Shown: positions 1 to 8,953 of the stretch, one piece after another
Position numbering within the stretch: the stretch's first letter is position 1
How the letters are laid out: the number at the start of each line of letters is the position of its first letter
Assembly: GCA_964423405.1 (NCBI GenBank)
Contig: CAYREY010000005.1
Location: forward strand, 74,228 to 138,227
DNA length: 64,000 nt
Direction: 5' to 3'
From: Bog-950 sp964423405
GTDB lineage: Bacteria > Bacteroidota > Bacteroidia > Chitinophagales > LD1
Made by a program: the position numbers and the translations under genes
The notes under the pieces: generated by a model
Databases searched by the model: none
What the model was told of the DNA's origin: nothing
What the model saw: only the letters and a program-made list of their open reading frames with translations

Positions 1-2273
1 GTGTAGTTGTAGTACGGAAAATACTTCACACACGAATCACCGCCTATCCACTGGTAGGTAGCATGGTTAGGGGCATCGGTTACTGTTACGCTAACCGGTT
101 CGGTGCTCAGGTCGTCAAACAACAGGCAATAAGTGTAGTTAGAGTTTTTGTTGACCAGTATGTTTACATACTCATTAGCCGAAGGGTGGTCCACCTCAAA
201 CACAAACACCACCGTATCGCAGTTGTTGCTGTCATCGCAGGCTGTAAAGGTAATGGTTTCAAAACCTATAAAACCACTATCGGGCGTATAGGTAAAACAG
301 GTATCGGTCAGGTTAATAGTACCATTCAGTGGCTGGGTGTAGCTAATACCGGTGTTGCTGGTTATATCATCAAACACTATACAACCGGTACCGGTGCTAT
401 CGCGCGGTAGTTCAACGGTAGTGGTATCTATATCCTGCACCGATAGTACGGTTATGTACAGGTAAACCGTATCGCACACGGGTATAGCCTCGTTGGTACA
501 AACCGTAATAGCCACGGTATCGTACCCGTTGTAATTATTCAGTGGCTGGTAAGTTACATCCTGTCCGTTAAGCGACAAGGCCAGGCCATGCTGCGGGGCA
601 CCTATATTAATATTTACCGCAGGGCATACCGGGCCGTTAGGTATTACATTAACCGTAGCGGCGGTGTTTTCGGGTGTTACAACCACATGGTCTTCTATCC
701 GGCGGAACGGCAAATGCTGGTTAGGCAACAGCGATGGTAGCGGAGCGGTAATAGCCGGTGCCGAAACGTAACCATTGCTTTCGCGCAGGTGGCGCTCGTT
801 ATCGTTTACATAGTAATGCACACCGGGTATATCGGTAGCGGTTGGCGAGGTTACAGTGCTAACATAAGTATAGTCGGCCTGTGCACGGCCTTTGCGTACA
901 TCCATTACATAATAACCGTGGTCATCCAGGTTTATATATTTCATGTGTGGGTTTAGCCCGCGTATAATACTGGCACCTACCGGTAGCGGCGAGTTAAGCG
1001 AGGTTACACTGGCTCCCACAAACTCCACCCCTATCGAACCGGCTCCGGTGTTATCATCGTAGTTAGCACCCGGTATATCGTTACACCAGCTGGTATGTAT
1101 ATCGCCGGTTAGCACTACAAAATTCTTTACCGGCTTATTCAGTATATAGTTCTGTATAATGTTGCGCTCGTAGTTGTAACCATCCCACTGGTCGGCGTTA
1201 ACCGGCTGGCCAAACACCTGCAAGGGTGCAAACATTACCTGGTTGCCTACTATTTTCCAGCGGGTGCTGGTGTCGCCCAATTGTTGTAAAAACCAGGCCA
1301 GCTCTACCGGCCCCATCAGGTGGTGGCTGCTATCATCGGTAGCGCTCAGGTTCTGCTCATCACGGTCATACAGGCGGGTATCCAGCATTATCAAATCCAG
1401 CAGTTTGCCATAGCGCAGCTTACGGAAAATACGGATAGTATCTATCGGGTCGGGCTTGCGTATAGGCATCCATTTAAAATAGGTAGAGGTTGAAAAACGT
1501 TTCCGGTCGGCATAGTTACCCTCGGTGCCGGGGGTGTGGTTTTGCGCACCGCCTTTCCATGCATCGTTAGCTGTTTCGTGGTCGTCCCACACGGTTATAA
1601 ACGGAAACAACTGGTGTATACGGCGCAACTGGTCGTCCAGCTTATATTGCGAATAGCGCATTTCGTAACCTATCTCGGTAGTACATTCTGCTGGTGGGTC
1701 GTACGTACGGCCCGATACGTTGCCGCTAAAATCGCCGGTTTCATATTCGTAGATATAATCGCCCAGGTGCACCACGGCATCTACATCATTCTTTTCTACT
1801 ATGCTTTTGTAGGCATTAAAATAACCATGCTCCCAGCTGGCACAGCTTACCACCGCAAAACGTACGCTATCGTTATCGGCAGTAGCAGCAGGTGCTGTTT
1901 TGGTGCGCCCTACTATAGAGTTGCGGCCAAACGCGCGGAACATGTAATAATAAAAACGCGCTGGCTGTAAGCCGCACACATCTACCTTGGCGCAGTAGTG
2001 GTTAGCCTCGGTAGCGTTTACCTTGCCATAGTTTATCACATTGGTAAAACCGGTATCGGTAGCTATCTGCCAGTATACTTCAATATCGCCTATTGTGCCG
2101 GTATCGGGGGTTACACGGGTCCAGATGATAACACCGTTATCGGTAGGGTCGCCCGACTCTACACCATGGTAAAACGGACGCAGGTTGGGGTTAAGCACCA
2201 CGCGGTGCTGCTGGGCAAATACCATAGCCACCAGGGGCAGCAACATCGTAACAACAAGTAATTTTCGGAACAT
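1..2273 (-). CDS. PhoD-type alkaline phosphatase/phosphodiesterase with C-terminal Ig-like repeats (3' end outside window)
   Basis: An exported phosphoesterase whose 3' end lies beyond position 1; the frame stays open from the ATG at 2273 to the window edge, about 757 codons. A signal peptide is visible (MFRKLLVVTMLLPLVAMVFAQ). The PhoD N-terminal domain follows (GVIIWTRVTP near residue 45), then the metallophosphatase core with VVSCASWEHG (about 137), HLGDYIYEYETG (about 168) and WDDHETANDAW (about 228), which are hallmark metal-site segments of the PhoD family. From about residue 528 the protein changes to beta-sandwich Ig-like or cadherin-like repeats containing VCDTV and NNCDTVVF segments, as in T9SS cargo. 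I infer that a sorting domain lies downstream of the window edge. It is divergent from a second phosphatase, which suggests a shared role in extracellular phosphate release. Substrate specificity cannot be read from the sequence. Confidence 0.88.
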   Translation of the reverse strand, partial: MFRKLLVVTMLLPLVAMVFAQQHRVVLNPNLRPFYHGVESGDPTDNGVIIWTRVTPDTGTIGDIEVYWQIATDTGFTNVINYGKVNATEANHYCAKVDVCGLQPARFYYYMFRAFGRNSIVGRTKTAPAATADNDSVRFAVVSCASWEHGYFNAYKSIVEKNDVDAVVHLGDYIYEYETGDFSGNVSGRTYDPPAECTTEIGYEMRYSQYKLDDQLRRIHQLFPFITVWDDHETANDAWKGGAQNHTPGTEGNYADRKRFSTSTYFKWMPIRKPDPIDTIRIFRKLRYGKLLDLIMLDTRLYDRDEQNLSATDDSSHHLMGPVELAWFLQQLGDTSTRWKIVGNQVMFAPLQVFGQPVNADQWDGYNYERNIIQNYILNKPVKNFVVLTGDIHTSWCNDIPGANYDDNTGAGSIGVEFVGASVTSLNSPLPVGASIIRGLNPHMKYINLDDHGYYVMDVRKGRAQADYTYVSTVTSPTATDIPGVHYYVNDNERHLRESNGYVSAPAITAPLPSLLPNQHLPFRRIEDHVVVTPENTAATVNVIPNGPVCPAVNINIGAPQHGLALSLNGQDVTYQPLNNYNGYDTVAITVCTNEAIPVCDTVYLYITVLSVQDIDTTTVELPRDSTGTGCIVFDDITSNTGISYTQPLNGTINLTDTCFTYTPDSGFIGFETITFTACDDSNNCDTVVFVFEVDHPSANEYVNILVNKNSNYTYCLLFDDLSTEPVSVTVTDAPNHATYQWIGGDSCVKYFPYYNY

Positions 2274-2448
2274 AGAAACAGCTTTAAAATGCGGCGCGAA
2301 GTTAGCCTAATCTGCCGGCATTTTGTTGTTAATAATCAGATAATATTTTGTTAGCCGATTGTTGTTTACCAATGTGTTGTAATGGGTGTTGTTTTTAAAC
2401 CCAAAGTTAAGCTGCCGGCTAGCGGCTTTGCATAATTTAAAGCCCGCT

Positions 2449-2481
2449 TAACCCGCCCGGCTATTAGGGCAGCGGGTTTTG
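2449..2481 (+). promoter_or_regulatory. hairpin in the leader of the PafA-like gene
   Basis: AACCCGC at 2450-2456 can pair with GCGGGTT at 2472-2478, and the right arm runs into TTTTG. It looks like a terminator, but the only gene upstream on this strand side is divergent, so it would lie in the 5' leader, about 37 nt before the start codon. It may be a leader structure or attenuator. An exact copy of the Bacteroidota -7 element for the opposite (PhoD) direction, CAAAGTTA read on plus, lies at 2402-2409, but no -33 box was found. Confidence 0.3.
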
Positions 2482-2517
2482 TTATACTATTGCTGCGCAA
2501 ATTTAACTACACAGGCC

Positions 2518-4155
2518 ATGAAACATACCTTTGCTGCCCTACTGCTTTTTGCCGCACTGACTGCCGGCGCTCAAACCACTCCTACAGCCAACAGTACCCC
2601 CGCCCGACCCAAACTGGTGGTAGGTATGGTGGTAGACCAGATGCGCTGGGATTTTTTATACCGCTATCAGGATAAATATACTGCCGGTGGTTTTAAACGC
2701 CTGCTGCGCGATGGCTACAGCTGCGAGAATACACACATCAACTACTCTCCCTCTTATACCGCCTGCGGGCATACCTGCGTGTACACCGGTTCGGTACCGG
2801 CTGTGCACGGCATAACCGGCAACAACTGGTTTGATATTAAAGAGAATAAATACGTGTACTGCACCGAAGATACAACGGTAAAAACCGTAGGCAGCACCAG
2901 CAAGGCCGGGTTAATGTCGCCGCGCCGTATGCTTACCAGCACCGTAACCGATGAGTTGCGCCTGGCAACCAACTTTCGCAGTAAGGTAATAGGCGTAGCG
3001 CTTAAAGACCGCGGCAGTATACTACCGGCAGGCCATGCCGCTAATGCCGCTTACTTTTACGACCCATCTACCGGCAACTGGGTTACCAGCACCTACTATA
3101 TGCAGGAGCTACCTAAATGGGTACAACAGTTTAACGACTATAAACTGCCCGAAAAATACATGGCCGACAACTGGAACACCCTGCAACCCATAGAGCGCTA
3201 CATAGAAAGCACACACGACGATAAACAATACGAGGGCCTGTTTGATGGCGAAACCAAACCGGTGTTTACCCATAAAATAAGCACTATAAAACCTACCTAT
3301 AAAATACTGGCTGCTACCCCGTTTGGCAATACAATTACCCTAAAGTTTGCCGAGGGCGCCATACTGAACGAGCAGATGGGCGCGCACGATGCCACCGATT
3401 TTCTGGCAGTGAGCCTCTCCAGCACCGACTACATAGGCCACCGCTTTGGCCCCAATAGTGTAGAAACCGAAGACTGCTACCTGCGCCTGGACCGCGACCT
3501 GGCCGACTTTTTTACTTTTCTGGATGAACACGTAGGGGCTGGCAACTATCTGTTTTACCTTACTGCCGACCACGGTGTAGCGCACGTACCCGATTTTAAT
3601 ATTGAACACAAAATACCTGCCGGTGTGTTTCCTATAGATACCGTACTGAAACAACTGGATGCTAAACTTAACCAGCAATACGGCGATGGCAAATGGCTGC
3701 TGAGTTTTGAAAACATGCAGTTGTATTTCAACAACCCGTTGCTGGAAGAAAGAAAGATAGACCGCACTGCGTTTAAAAATACCATCCGCAGTTTTCTTAC
3801 TAAGTTTCAGGGTGTGGCCAAAGTGCTGGATATGGAAAACCTGAGTAACGAACTGTTGGAGCCACGCATGAAACACGATATAGCAAACGGTTATTACCCT
3901 AAGCGTTCCGGCGAAATGTATGTACTATACGAACCGGCCTGGTTTGATGGCATGGATAAAGGCACTACCCACGGCACCGTGTACCCGTACGATACCCACA
4001 TACCATTGGTATGGATGGGTTGGCACATTAAGCCCGGCGAAAACCACGATGACATACACATGACCGACATAGCCCCTACCGTAGCAGCCCTGCTGCATAT
4101 ACAGGAGCCTAACGGCAATGTAGGCAAGGTTATTACCGGCCTGTTTCAGAAATAA
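2518..4155 (+). CDS. PafA-like alkaline phosphatase (type I phosphodiesterase/nucleotide pyrophosphatase superfamily)
   Basis: Predicted periplasmic or exported phosphate-monoester hydrolase of 545 residues. I chose the ATG at 2518 because it directly begins a signal peptide (MKHTFAALLLFAALTAGAQ); the frame is open further upstream but that part is not signal-like. The residues known from PafA of Elizabethkingia all appear with an offset of about two: metal ligand D40, nucleophile T81 in the SYTACGHT segment, N102, K163 and R165 (KDR), D304 and H308 (DYIGH), D351 and H352 (ADHG) and H485 (TTHG). This pattern, with K and R in place of the Arg of PhoA, marks the phosphate-irrepressible PafA type common in Bacteroidota. 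The next gene starts 23 nt downstream, so they are probably cotranscribed. The neighbouring PhoD gene supports phosphate scavenging. Confidence 0.93.
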   Translation: MKHTFAALLLFAALTAGAQTTPTANSTPARPKLVVGMVVDQMRWDFLYRYQDKYTAGGFKRLLRDGYSCENTHINYSPSYTACGHTCVYTGSVPAVHGITGNNWFDIKENKYVYCTEDTTVKTVGSTSKAGLMSPRRMLTSTVTDELRLATNFRSKVIGVALKDRGSILPAGHAANAAYFYDPSTGNWVTSTYYMQELPKWVQQFNDYKLPEKYMADNWNTLQPIERYIESTHDDKQYEGLFDGETKPVFTHKISTIKPTYKILAATPFGNTITLKFAEGAILNEQMGAHDATDFLAVSLSSTDYIGHRFGPNSVETEDCYLRLDRDLADFFTFLDEHVGAGNYLFYLTADHGVAHVPDFNIEHKIPAGVFPIDTVLKQLDAKLNQQYGDGKWLLSFENMQLYFNNPLLEERKIDRTAFKNTIRSFLTKFQGVAKVLDMENLSNELLEPRMKHDIANGYYPKRSGEMYVLYEPAWFDGMDKGTTHGTVYPYDTHIPLVWMGWHIKPGENHDDIHMTDIAPTVAALLHIQEPNGNVGKVITGLFQK

Positions 4156-4178
4156 GTAACAGGGTAACAATTGACTTT

Positions 4179-4649
4179 ATGGCAGCATATACCCTACTGC
4201 TTTTTCTGCACTCGTGTACCCGTTGGCTAGTGTTACTTAGCCTGCTATATGCATTATACCGCGCATACACCGGTTGGTTCAAGAGCCTGCCGTTTACCCA
4301 AACCGACAATACCGTACGCCAGGCAACGGCTACCATTGCCCACGTACAGCTTATACTGGGGCTTGCACTGTATTTTATCAGCCCGTTGGTAGATTATTTT
4401 TTGAAGAACTTTAAAGAAGCAGTGCATGACCGGGAGATACGCTTTTTTGGTATGGAGCATAGCCTGATGATGCTGGTTGCAATAATAGTGCTCACCATTG
4501 GTTCGGTATTGGCTAAACGTAAACCTGTAGATGTACAGAAGTTTAAAACCATGGCTATATGGTACACCATTACACTGGTGATATTACTGGCTAACATACC
4601 TTGGCCATTTTCACCACTGGTAAACCGGCCGTGGCTTAGAGTGTGGTAA
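4179..4649 (+). CDS. small four-helix membrane protein with conserved-looking histidines (cytochrome b-like, uncertain)
   Basis: A 156-residue integral membrane protein with about four hydrophobic segments (near 5-27, 50-70, 92-112 and 124-145). Histidines lie at membrane-facing positions: H11 in LHSCTRW, H55 in IAHVQL and H94 in MEHSLMM. Small Bacteroidota proteins of this shape are often labelled cytochrome b, and the histidines would suit haem ligation, but I see no decisive motif. The gene follows the PafA-like phosphatase by 23 nt and converges on the minus-strand gene ending at 4651, with one base between the stop codons and no terminator hairpin. Function unknown. Confidence 0.7.
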   Translation: MAAYTLLLFLHSCTRWLVLLSLLYALYRAYTGWFKSLPFTQTDNTVRQATATIAHVQLILGLALYFISPLVDYFLKNFKEAVHDREIRFFGMEHSLMMLVAIIVLTIGSVLAKRKPVDVQKFKTMAIWYTITLVILLANIPWPFSPLVNRPWLRVW

Positions 4650-4650
4650 A

Positions 4651-7600
4651 CTACCGCATTAGTGTAAGGCTACCGGTATATAATTCTTCGGTATGGTTAT
4701 CTACAAACACTACCTTTAAGGTATACACCAGCACACCCGCCGGATGTGGCTTACCCTGATAGGTACCATCCCAGCTAAAATTCAGGTCGTTGCTTTCATA
4801 CACCTTCTCTCCTGTCCGGTTAAATATCTGTATATCCAGATACTTCAACGTCGGCAGGTTACCAAACAGGCGGAACACATCGTTATTGCCATCGCTGTTA
4901 GGGGTAAATGTGTTGGGTATAAACAAATCGTAGCGCGGTAGTACCGTTACGGTAACCGGTTGTGCTGCGGTACAACTATTGCCATTTATATCGGCGGTTA
5001 CCTGCACCGTGTACTCCATAGTATTGTAAGATGTAACTACCGGGCTGGCGCAATCAATACAACTAAGTCCGTTGGCCGGGCTCCATACATAAGTGGTAGC
5101 GGGGTCGTAATTGCTGGTAGCTGCAAGCTGCAGCGTATCGCCCAGGTTAATAGTAGCCGTAAGTGGCGTTACCGTTACTTCAACCGCTTGTGGCTCTGTT
5201 ACCACCAGCCAACCGGTATCGGTGCAGTTGTTGGCATCGGTAACGGTGTATGTATAAGTACCGGCGCTTAACCCGCCAAATACACCGGTGCTGTTATTTC
5301 CTTCACCGCTCAGGCTGTAGGTGTAGCCCGGCACACCACCGGTTGCTGCAATAGCAGCCTGGCCATTATTCTCACCAAAGCAGCGCACATTTTTAACGGT
5401 ATCGGCAGCTATCAGTTCTGCCGGTTCGCTGATTGTTGCGCTGTTAGTAGCGGCACATCCATAGGCATCGTACACCTCTATGCTGTAATTTCCGGCCACC
5501 AGTGTTGTAAAACTACCGGTGGTGTTACTATCTACACCGGTGCCACCGGCAAGTAATGTAAACGTATAAGGCACTACACCGCCGGTTGCTGTTGCGGCTA
5601 TGCTGCCATTGCTTAACCCGTAGCAGGTTATATTAGTAACCGTGGCGGTAGCCGTTATGGTAATAACATGCAGATTGGTTATTACTATGCTATCGCAGCC
5701 ATACATGTTGGTTAATATAACCGGATAGCTACCTGCTGCCGTTACGGTACTGCCATCCTGTAGGATATAGGTGCTGCCATTGCAGATAGTATCAGCTATA
5801 AGGGTGGTGTCATTTATACGTACATACAGTTGTGTTATCACCACACTATCACAACCATATACTGTTGTAAGCGTATCGGTATATATACCGGTAGTAGTTA
5901 CCACACTACCACCAGGCCGGATATAGCTTACACCTGTACATATGGTATCAAACACAGTTGCCACCGGTATAACCCGCACAAACAAATTAGTGGTAACCGT
6001 ACTATCGCAGCCATACACCGTTTGCAGGGTACTGGTATAGGTTCCGGTTGCACTAACAATTACCCCATCGGGCAGGGTATAGCTATCGCCCTGGCAAATC
6101 GTATCATCTACCGTAGCGGTACCCAATGGATAAATAGTAAGATTAGTGGTAACTACACTATCGCACCCTTCGGCAGTAACCAGCGTATCTACATATGTAC
6201 CGGCAGTGGTAGTAGTGCTGTTATCGGGCAGGGTATATACCACACCCTGGCACACACCGGTATCTACGGTAGTGGTATATACTATGTGGCATTCGCAGGC
6301 GTTATACGCCGCATTTTGAAAATCGAACCCGCTGCCACCTGCGCTGGCAGGTGTGGTATAACCAGCGCCAGCACCTGTTACCAAACCGTTAGCATCTACG
6401 GTTGGGGCTCCCGTACCAAGCAAGCCATCCGCATCTATCTGTGCATAGCCGGCTTCTATCACATCGTAGCAGGTATCGCCATCGCTATTCAGCGATATAA
6501 AATCGTACGCGCCGTTGTTATCGGTATTGGTAACCGTGTAAGTAATGTCGCCTGTAATATTGTCGTTGGTCTCTATGGTGTTATACAAACCGTTGGTACC
6601 AAACTGTGCATTGGCGCCGTCTATGCGGCCATTGTTATCAGCATCGGGCAGGCCATGACCGGCTTCCACCAAATCGTAAATACCATCGTTATCCGAATCC
6701 AGATCAAGCGAGTTAGGCACACCATCACCATCGGTATCGGTGTTGCAGTTTACATTGTAAAAAGTCACTTCATCTAAAAAATTGCCCAGCCCCGCACTAC
6801 CACCGGCGCTTGATATAGCCTGAAACGCAAAGCGCGAGGTAGTTTGACCCGCAGGTACTATATACGTACCATTATAAACGGCCCATGCCGTGTTGCCGGT
6901 AGCGTACTGCCCTTGTGGCACCAGGGTACCGTTAGGGTCGCCTATACGCACTTCCATCACATCGGTGCCGGCGCGGCCGCGGTGGGCACAATACCACACC
7001 AGTATATCGCCGGGCGTAGTAGGCACATCCTGGTATAGCGCCGAAAACTGGGTGTAGTTAATCTCGGCATGTTGGTTACCGGTATAGGCTGGCACACCAT
7101 TAAAGTTATTGGCCCACATTTCAATAGTACTGTCGCTGCTGGTAGTTTCCCAACCGGGCACCTGCGGGTTAGTATAGTAACCTACATTGCTGCCGGCTAT
7201 CGCCGGTTGCTCAAAGCCACCGTTTACCAGCAGGTTTTGCAGCGAGTTGCCGCCACATTCCACCGCATCGGTTATACCATCGTTATCATCGTCAATATCG
7301 TATTCATCGGTTATACCGTCGTTATCGGTATCGGGAAAACAACTGGTTACCGCTACAAAAATTGTATCGGGCGGACTAACACAGCCTAACACAGTTGCCT
7401 GCACTATATAGTTGCCCGAGTTGTTTGCCGAAGCAGACGGCACAAAAGGGTTTTGCTGCGCCGAGCTAAACCCACTTGGCCCGTTCCATGCGTAGGTGGC
7501 CAGCGGTATGGTATCGGCCGTAAGCTGTATGCCCGAACCTACGCACACATTACCTGCATTGGCTTGTGCGTTTACATCTATGCGCGCAAAATTACTGAAG

Positions 7601-8931
7601 TAGCCAAACCGTGTACCACTACCCGACCCGCCATGTATCAACCCGAGATGAAACAACGATGTAGTGTTAGACACCCGAATAGCTGTACCCTGCGGATAAC
7701 TACCCACCGGTAACGATACCTGTGCCGATAACCATTGGCCACCGGTGCCGGGCACGGCTGTAAAGGCGCCACCGGTTATTACCGCATTGCTGCCATTTAC
7801 CAGAAAACCGTTTTGCCCGCCGTTGCGCACCATTACATTAATAAACATATCCTCGCTGGTTGAGCGTGTAAACGATACATCGAACGAACCGGTGCATATA
7901 ATGGGTGGGATAATGTCAATACCTATCTCGCAGCCAAAGCCACTTAGTTGCAGTACATACACCGGTGCCGATGTTTGTATGTAAGTAGATGTGCCAGCAA
8001 TACCTAAGCGATAAGTTTGCCCGGCATTGATGGTAGTAACCGCCACACCATCCTGCGATATGGCCGTACCGTTTTGTATAGCCGTAACAAATATCTGATC
8101 GCCGGGTGCATTTAAAAAGCCTTTCATGGCCACATACTCGGTGCCCAGTAATCCTATTGGTACTATCTGGTCGCCGCCCAAATCGCTGCAACCACCAAAG
8201 GGGCCACCGTTCAGCAGGTCATCTTTAATAGTTATGGTAATAGGTTTATCGGCAATTACACGTGAGCCCTGTAAGTGCTGCGCCGCCAGCACACTGGCCG
8301 CCGTAGCTGAGTACGTTTGCCCCTCGTTAAGCGTAATGGTAAATGCCGTACCGGCCGTATGGCCTACTATGCTGTTAGATGGAGTAATAGTAATGGTGGT
8401 ATTGTTCTGCGTAGCCACCATATCAAAAGCAGAATAAGGTACCGGTGAATACGCGTTATTGTTATCCAGATAGTTTTGCGATGGTATCCAGAAATCGGTA
8501 CCCATAGCATTCTGCCCTTTCAAAACAAAAATTTCGGGGTTGCACTGGCATTGGGCACTTACTACCTCGTAATAAGCAGTAACCGGTGCGGTAGATTGTA
8601 TTTTCAATCCGTAATTAAGTACTAAATCGGCTGGCTTGTTTTCTATTACATCTATCCAGGCACTAAGGTCAACACTTTGTGTGCTGTTGGTAGCTATGTT
8701 AACCACCTGTGCCGGCATACCACCACCTGCCGGTTGGCTGATAGTAACCGTTGCCGCCTGTGCACCGGTAGTAAGGCGCACTGCAATAGGCCGGTCGAAC
8801 GTAGCGGTAGATATAGAAACCTCCGGCGCAGCAAACCAGAACAGCGTATCGGTTTGTGCCTTTGTTTGTAATGTTACCAACAGCAACACCAGTAATAATG
8901 GCAGACTGCTAAAAACGGGGGATTTTTGCAT
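4651..8931 (-). CDS. T9SS surface protein: IgGFc-binding-like N-terminus, TSP3 repeats, GCDS repeats, SprB repeats, CHU_C domain
   Basis: A 1426-residue exported protein. After a signal peptide (SLPLLLVLLLVTLQTKAQ) the first 420 or so residues resemble the IgGFc-binding N-terminal domain of Bacteroidota surface proteins (GTDFWIPSQNYLDN, GGDQIVPIG, APVYVLQLSGFGCE). An Ig-like module follows, then two Asp-rich thrombospondin type 3 calcium stretches (around 7240-7330 and 6620-6750) flanking a module starting LLVNGGFEQP. Next come four 51-52-residue repeats of the form ICxGxxYxLPDG...GCDSxVxTNL, two SprB repeats (TGGVxPYTY) and a C-terminal CHU_C sorting domain (FIPNTFTPNSDGNNDVF, then IFNRTGEKVY). 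CHU_C marks export and anchoring by T9SS. The gene lies 22 nt downstream of the 1573-residue paralogue and shares its last 300 residues almost unchanged. The role is likely adhesion; the ligand is unknown. Confidence 0.88.
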   Translation of the reverse strand: MQKSPVFSSLPLLLVLLLVTLQTKAQTDTLFWFAAPEVSISTATFDRPIAVRLTTGAQAATVTISQPAGGGMPAQVVNIATNSTQSVDLSAWIDVIENKPADLVLNYGLKIQSTAPVTAYYEVVSAQCQCNPEIFVLKGQNAMGTDFWIPSQNYLDNNNAYSPVPYSAFDMVATQNNTTITITPSNSIVGHTAGTAFTITLNEGQTYSATAASVLAAQHLQGSRVIADKPITITIKDDLLNGGPFGGCSDLGGDQIVPIGLLGTEYVAMKGFLNAPGDQIFVTAIQNGTAISQDGVAVTTINAGQTYRLGIAGTSTYIQTSAPVYVLQLSGFGCEIGIDIIPPIICTGSFDVSFTRSTSEDMFINVMVRNGGQNGFLVNGSNAVITGGAFTAVPGTGGQWLSAQVSLPVGSYPQGTAIRVSNTTSLFHLGLIHGGSGSGTRFGYFSNFARIDVNAQANAGNVCVGSGIQLTADTIPLATYAWNGPSGFSSAQQNPFVPSASANNSGNYIVQATVLGCVSPPDTIFVAVTSCFPDTDNDGITDEYDIDDDNDGITDAVECGGNSLQNLLVNGGFEQPAIAGSNVGYYTNPQVPGWETTSSDSTIEMWANNFNGVPAYTGNQHAEINYTQFSALYQDVPTTPGDILVWYCAHRGRAGTDVMEVRIGDPNGTLVPQGQYATGNTAWAVYNGTYIVPAGQTTSRFAFQAISSAGGSAGLGNFLDEVTFYNVNCNTDTDGDGVPNSLDLDSDNDGIYDLVEAGHGLPDADNNGRIDGANAQFGTNGLYNTIETNDNITGDITYTVTNTDNNGAYDFISLNSDGDTCYDVIEAGYAQIDADGLLGTGAPTVDANGLVTGAGAGYTTPASAGGSGFDFQNAAYNACECHIVYTTTVDTGVCQGVVYTLPDNSTTTTAGTYVDTLVTAEGCDSVVTTNLTIYPLGTATVDDTICQGDSYTLPDGVIVSATGTYTSTLQTVYGCDSTVTTNLFVRVIPVATVFDTICTGVSYIRPGGSVVTTTGIYTDTLTTVYGCDSVVITQLYVRINDTTLIADTICNGSTYILQDGSTVTAAGSYPVILTNMYGCDSIVITNLHVITITATATVTNITCYGLSNGSIAATATGGVVPYTFTLLAGGTGVDSNTTGSFTTLVAGNYSIEVYDAYGCAATNSATISEPAELIAADTVKNVRCFGENNGQAAIAATGGVPGYTYSLSGEGNNSTGVFGGLSAGTYTYTVTDANNCTDTGWLVVTEPQAVEVTVTPLTATINLGDTLQLAATSNYDPATTYVWSPANGLSCIDCASPVVTSYNTMEYTVQVTADINGNSCTAAQPVTVTVLPRYDLFIPNTFTPNSDGNNDVFRLFGNLPTLKYLDIQIFNRTGEKVYESNDLNFSWDGTYQGKPHPAGVLVYTLKVVFVDNHTEELYTGSLTLMR
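5650..6290 (-). repeat. four tandem 51-52-residue GCDS repeats within the 1426-residue surface protein
   Basis: The coding sequence contains four consecutive copies of a module with consensus D-T-I-C-x-G-x-x-Y-x-L-P-D-G, then G-x-Y-x-x-T-L, then Y-G-C-D-S-x-V-x-T-N-L. Each has two cysteines at fixed positions. Six more copies lie in the neighbouring 1573-residue protein. I do not recognise a named domain for this module. The edges are approximate. Confidence 0.75.
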
Positions 8932-8953
8932 AGCGTAAATATAATACCCCTGT

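Noticed and set aside
5830..6777. 315-codon plus-strand open frame opposite the 1426-residue surface protein
   Set aside because: It is the antisense of GCDS repeats and TSP3 coding sequence, with no domain or signal and no promoter.
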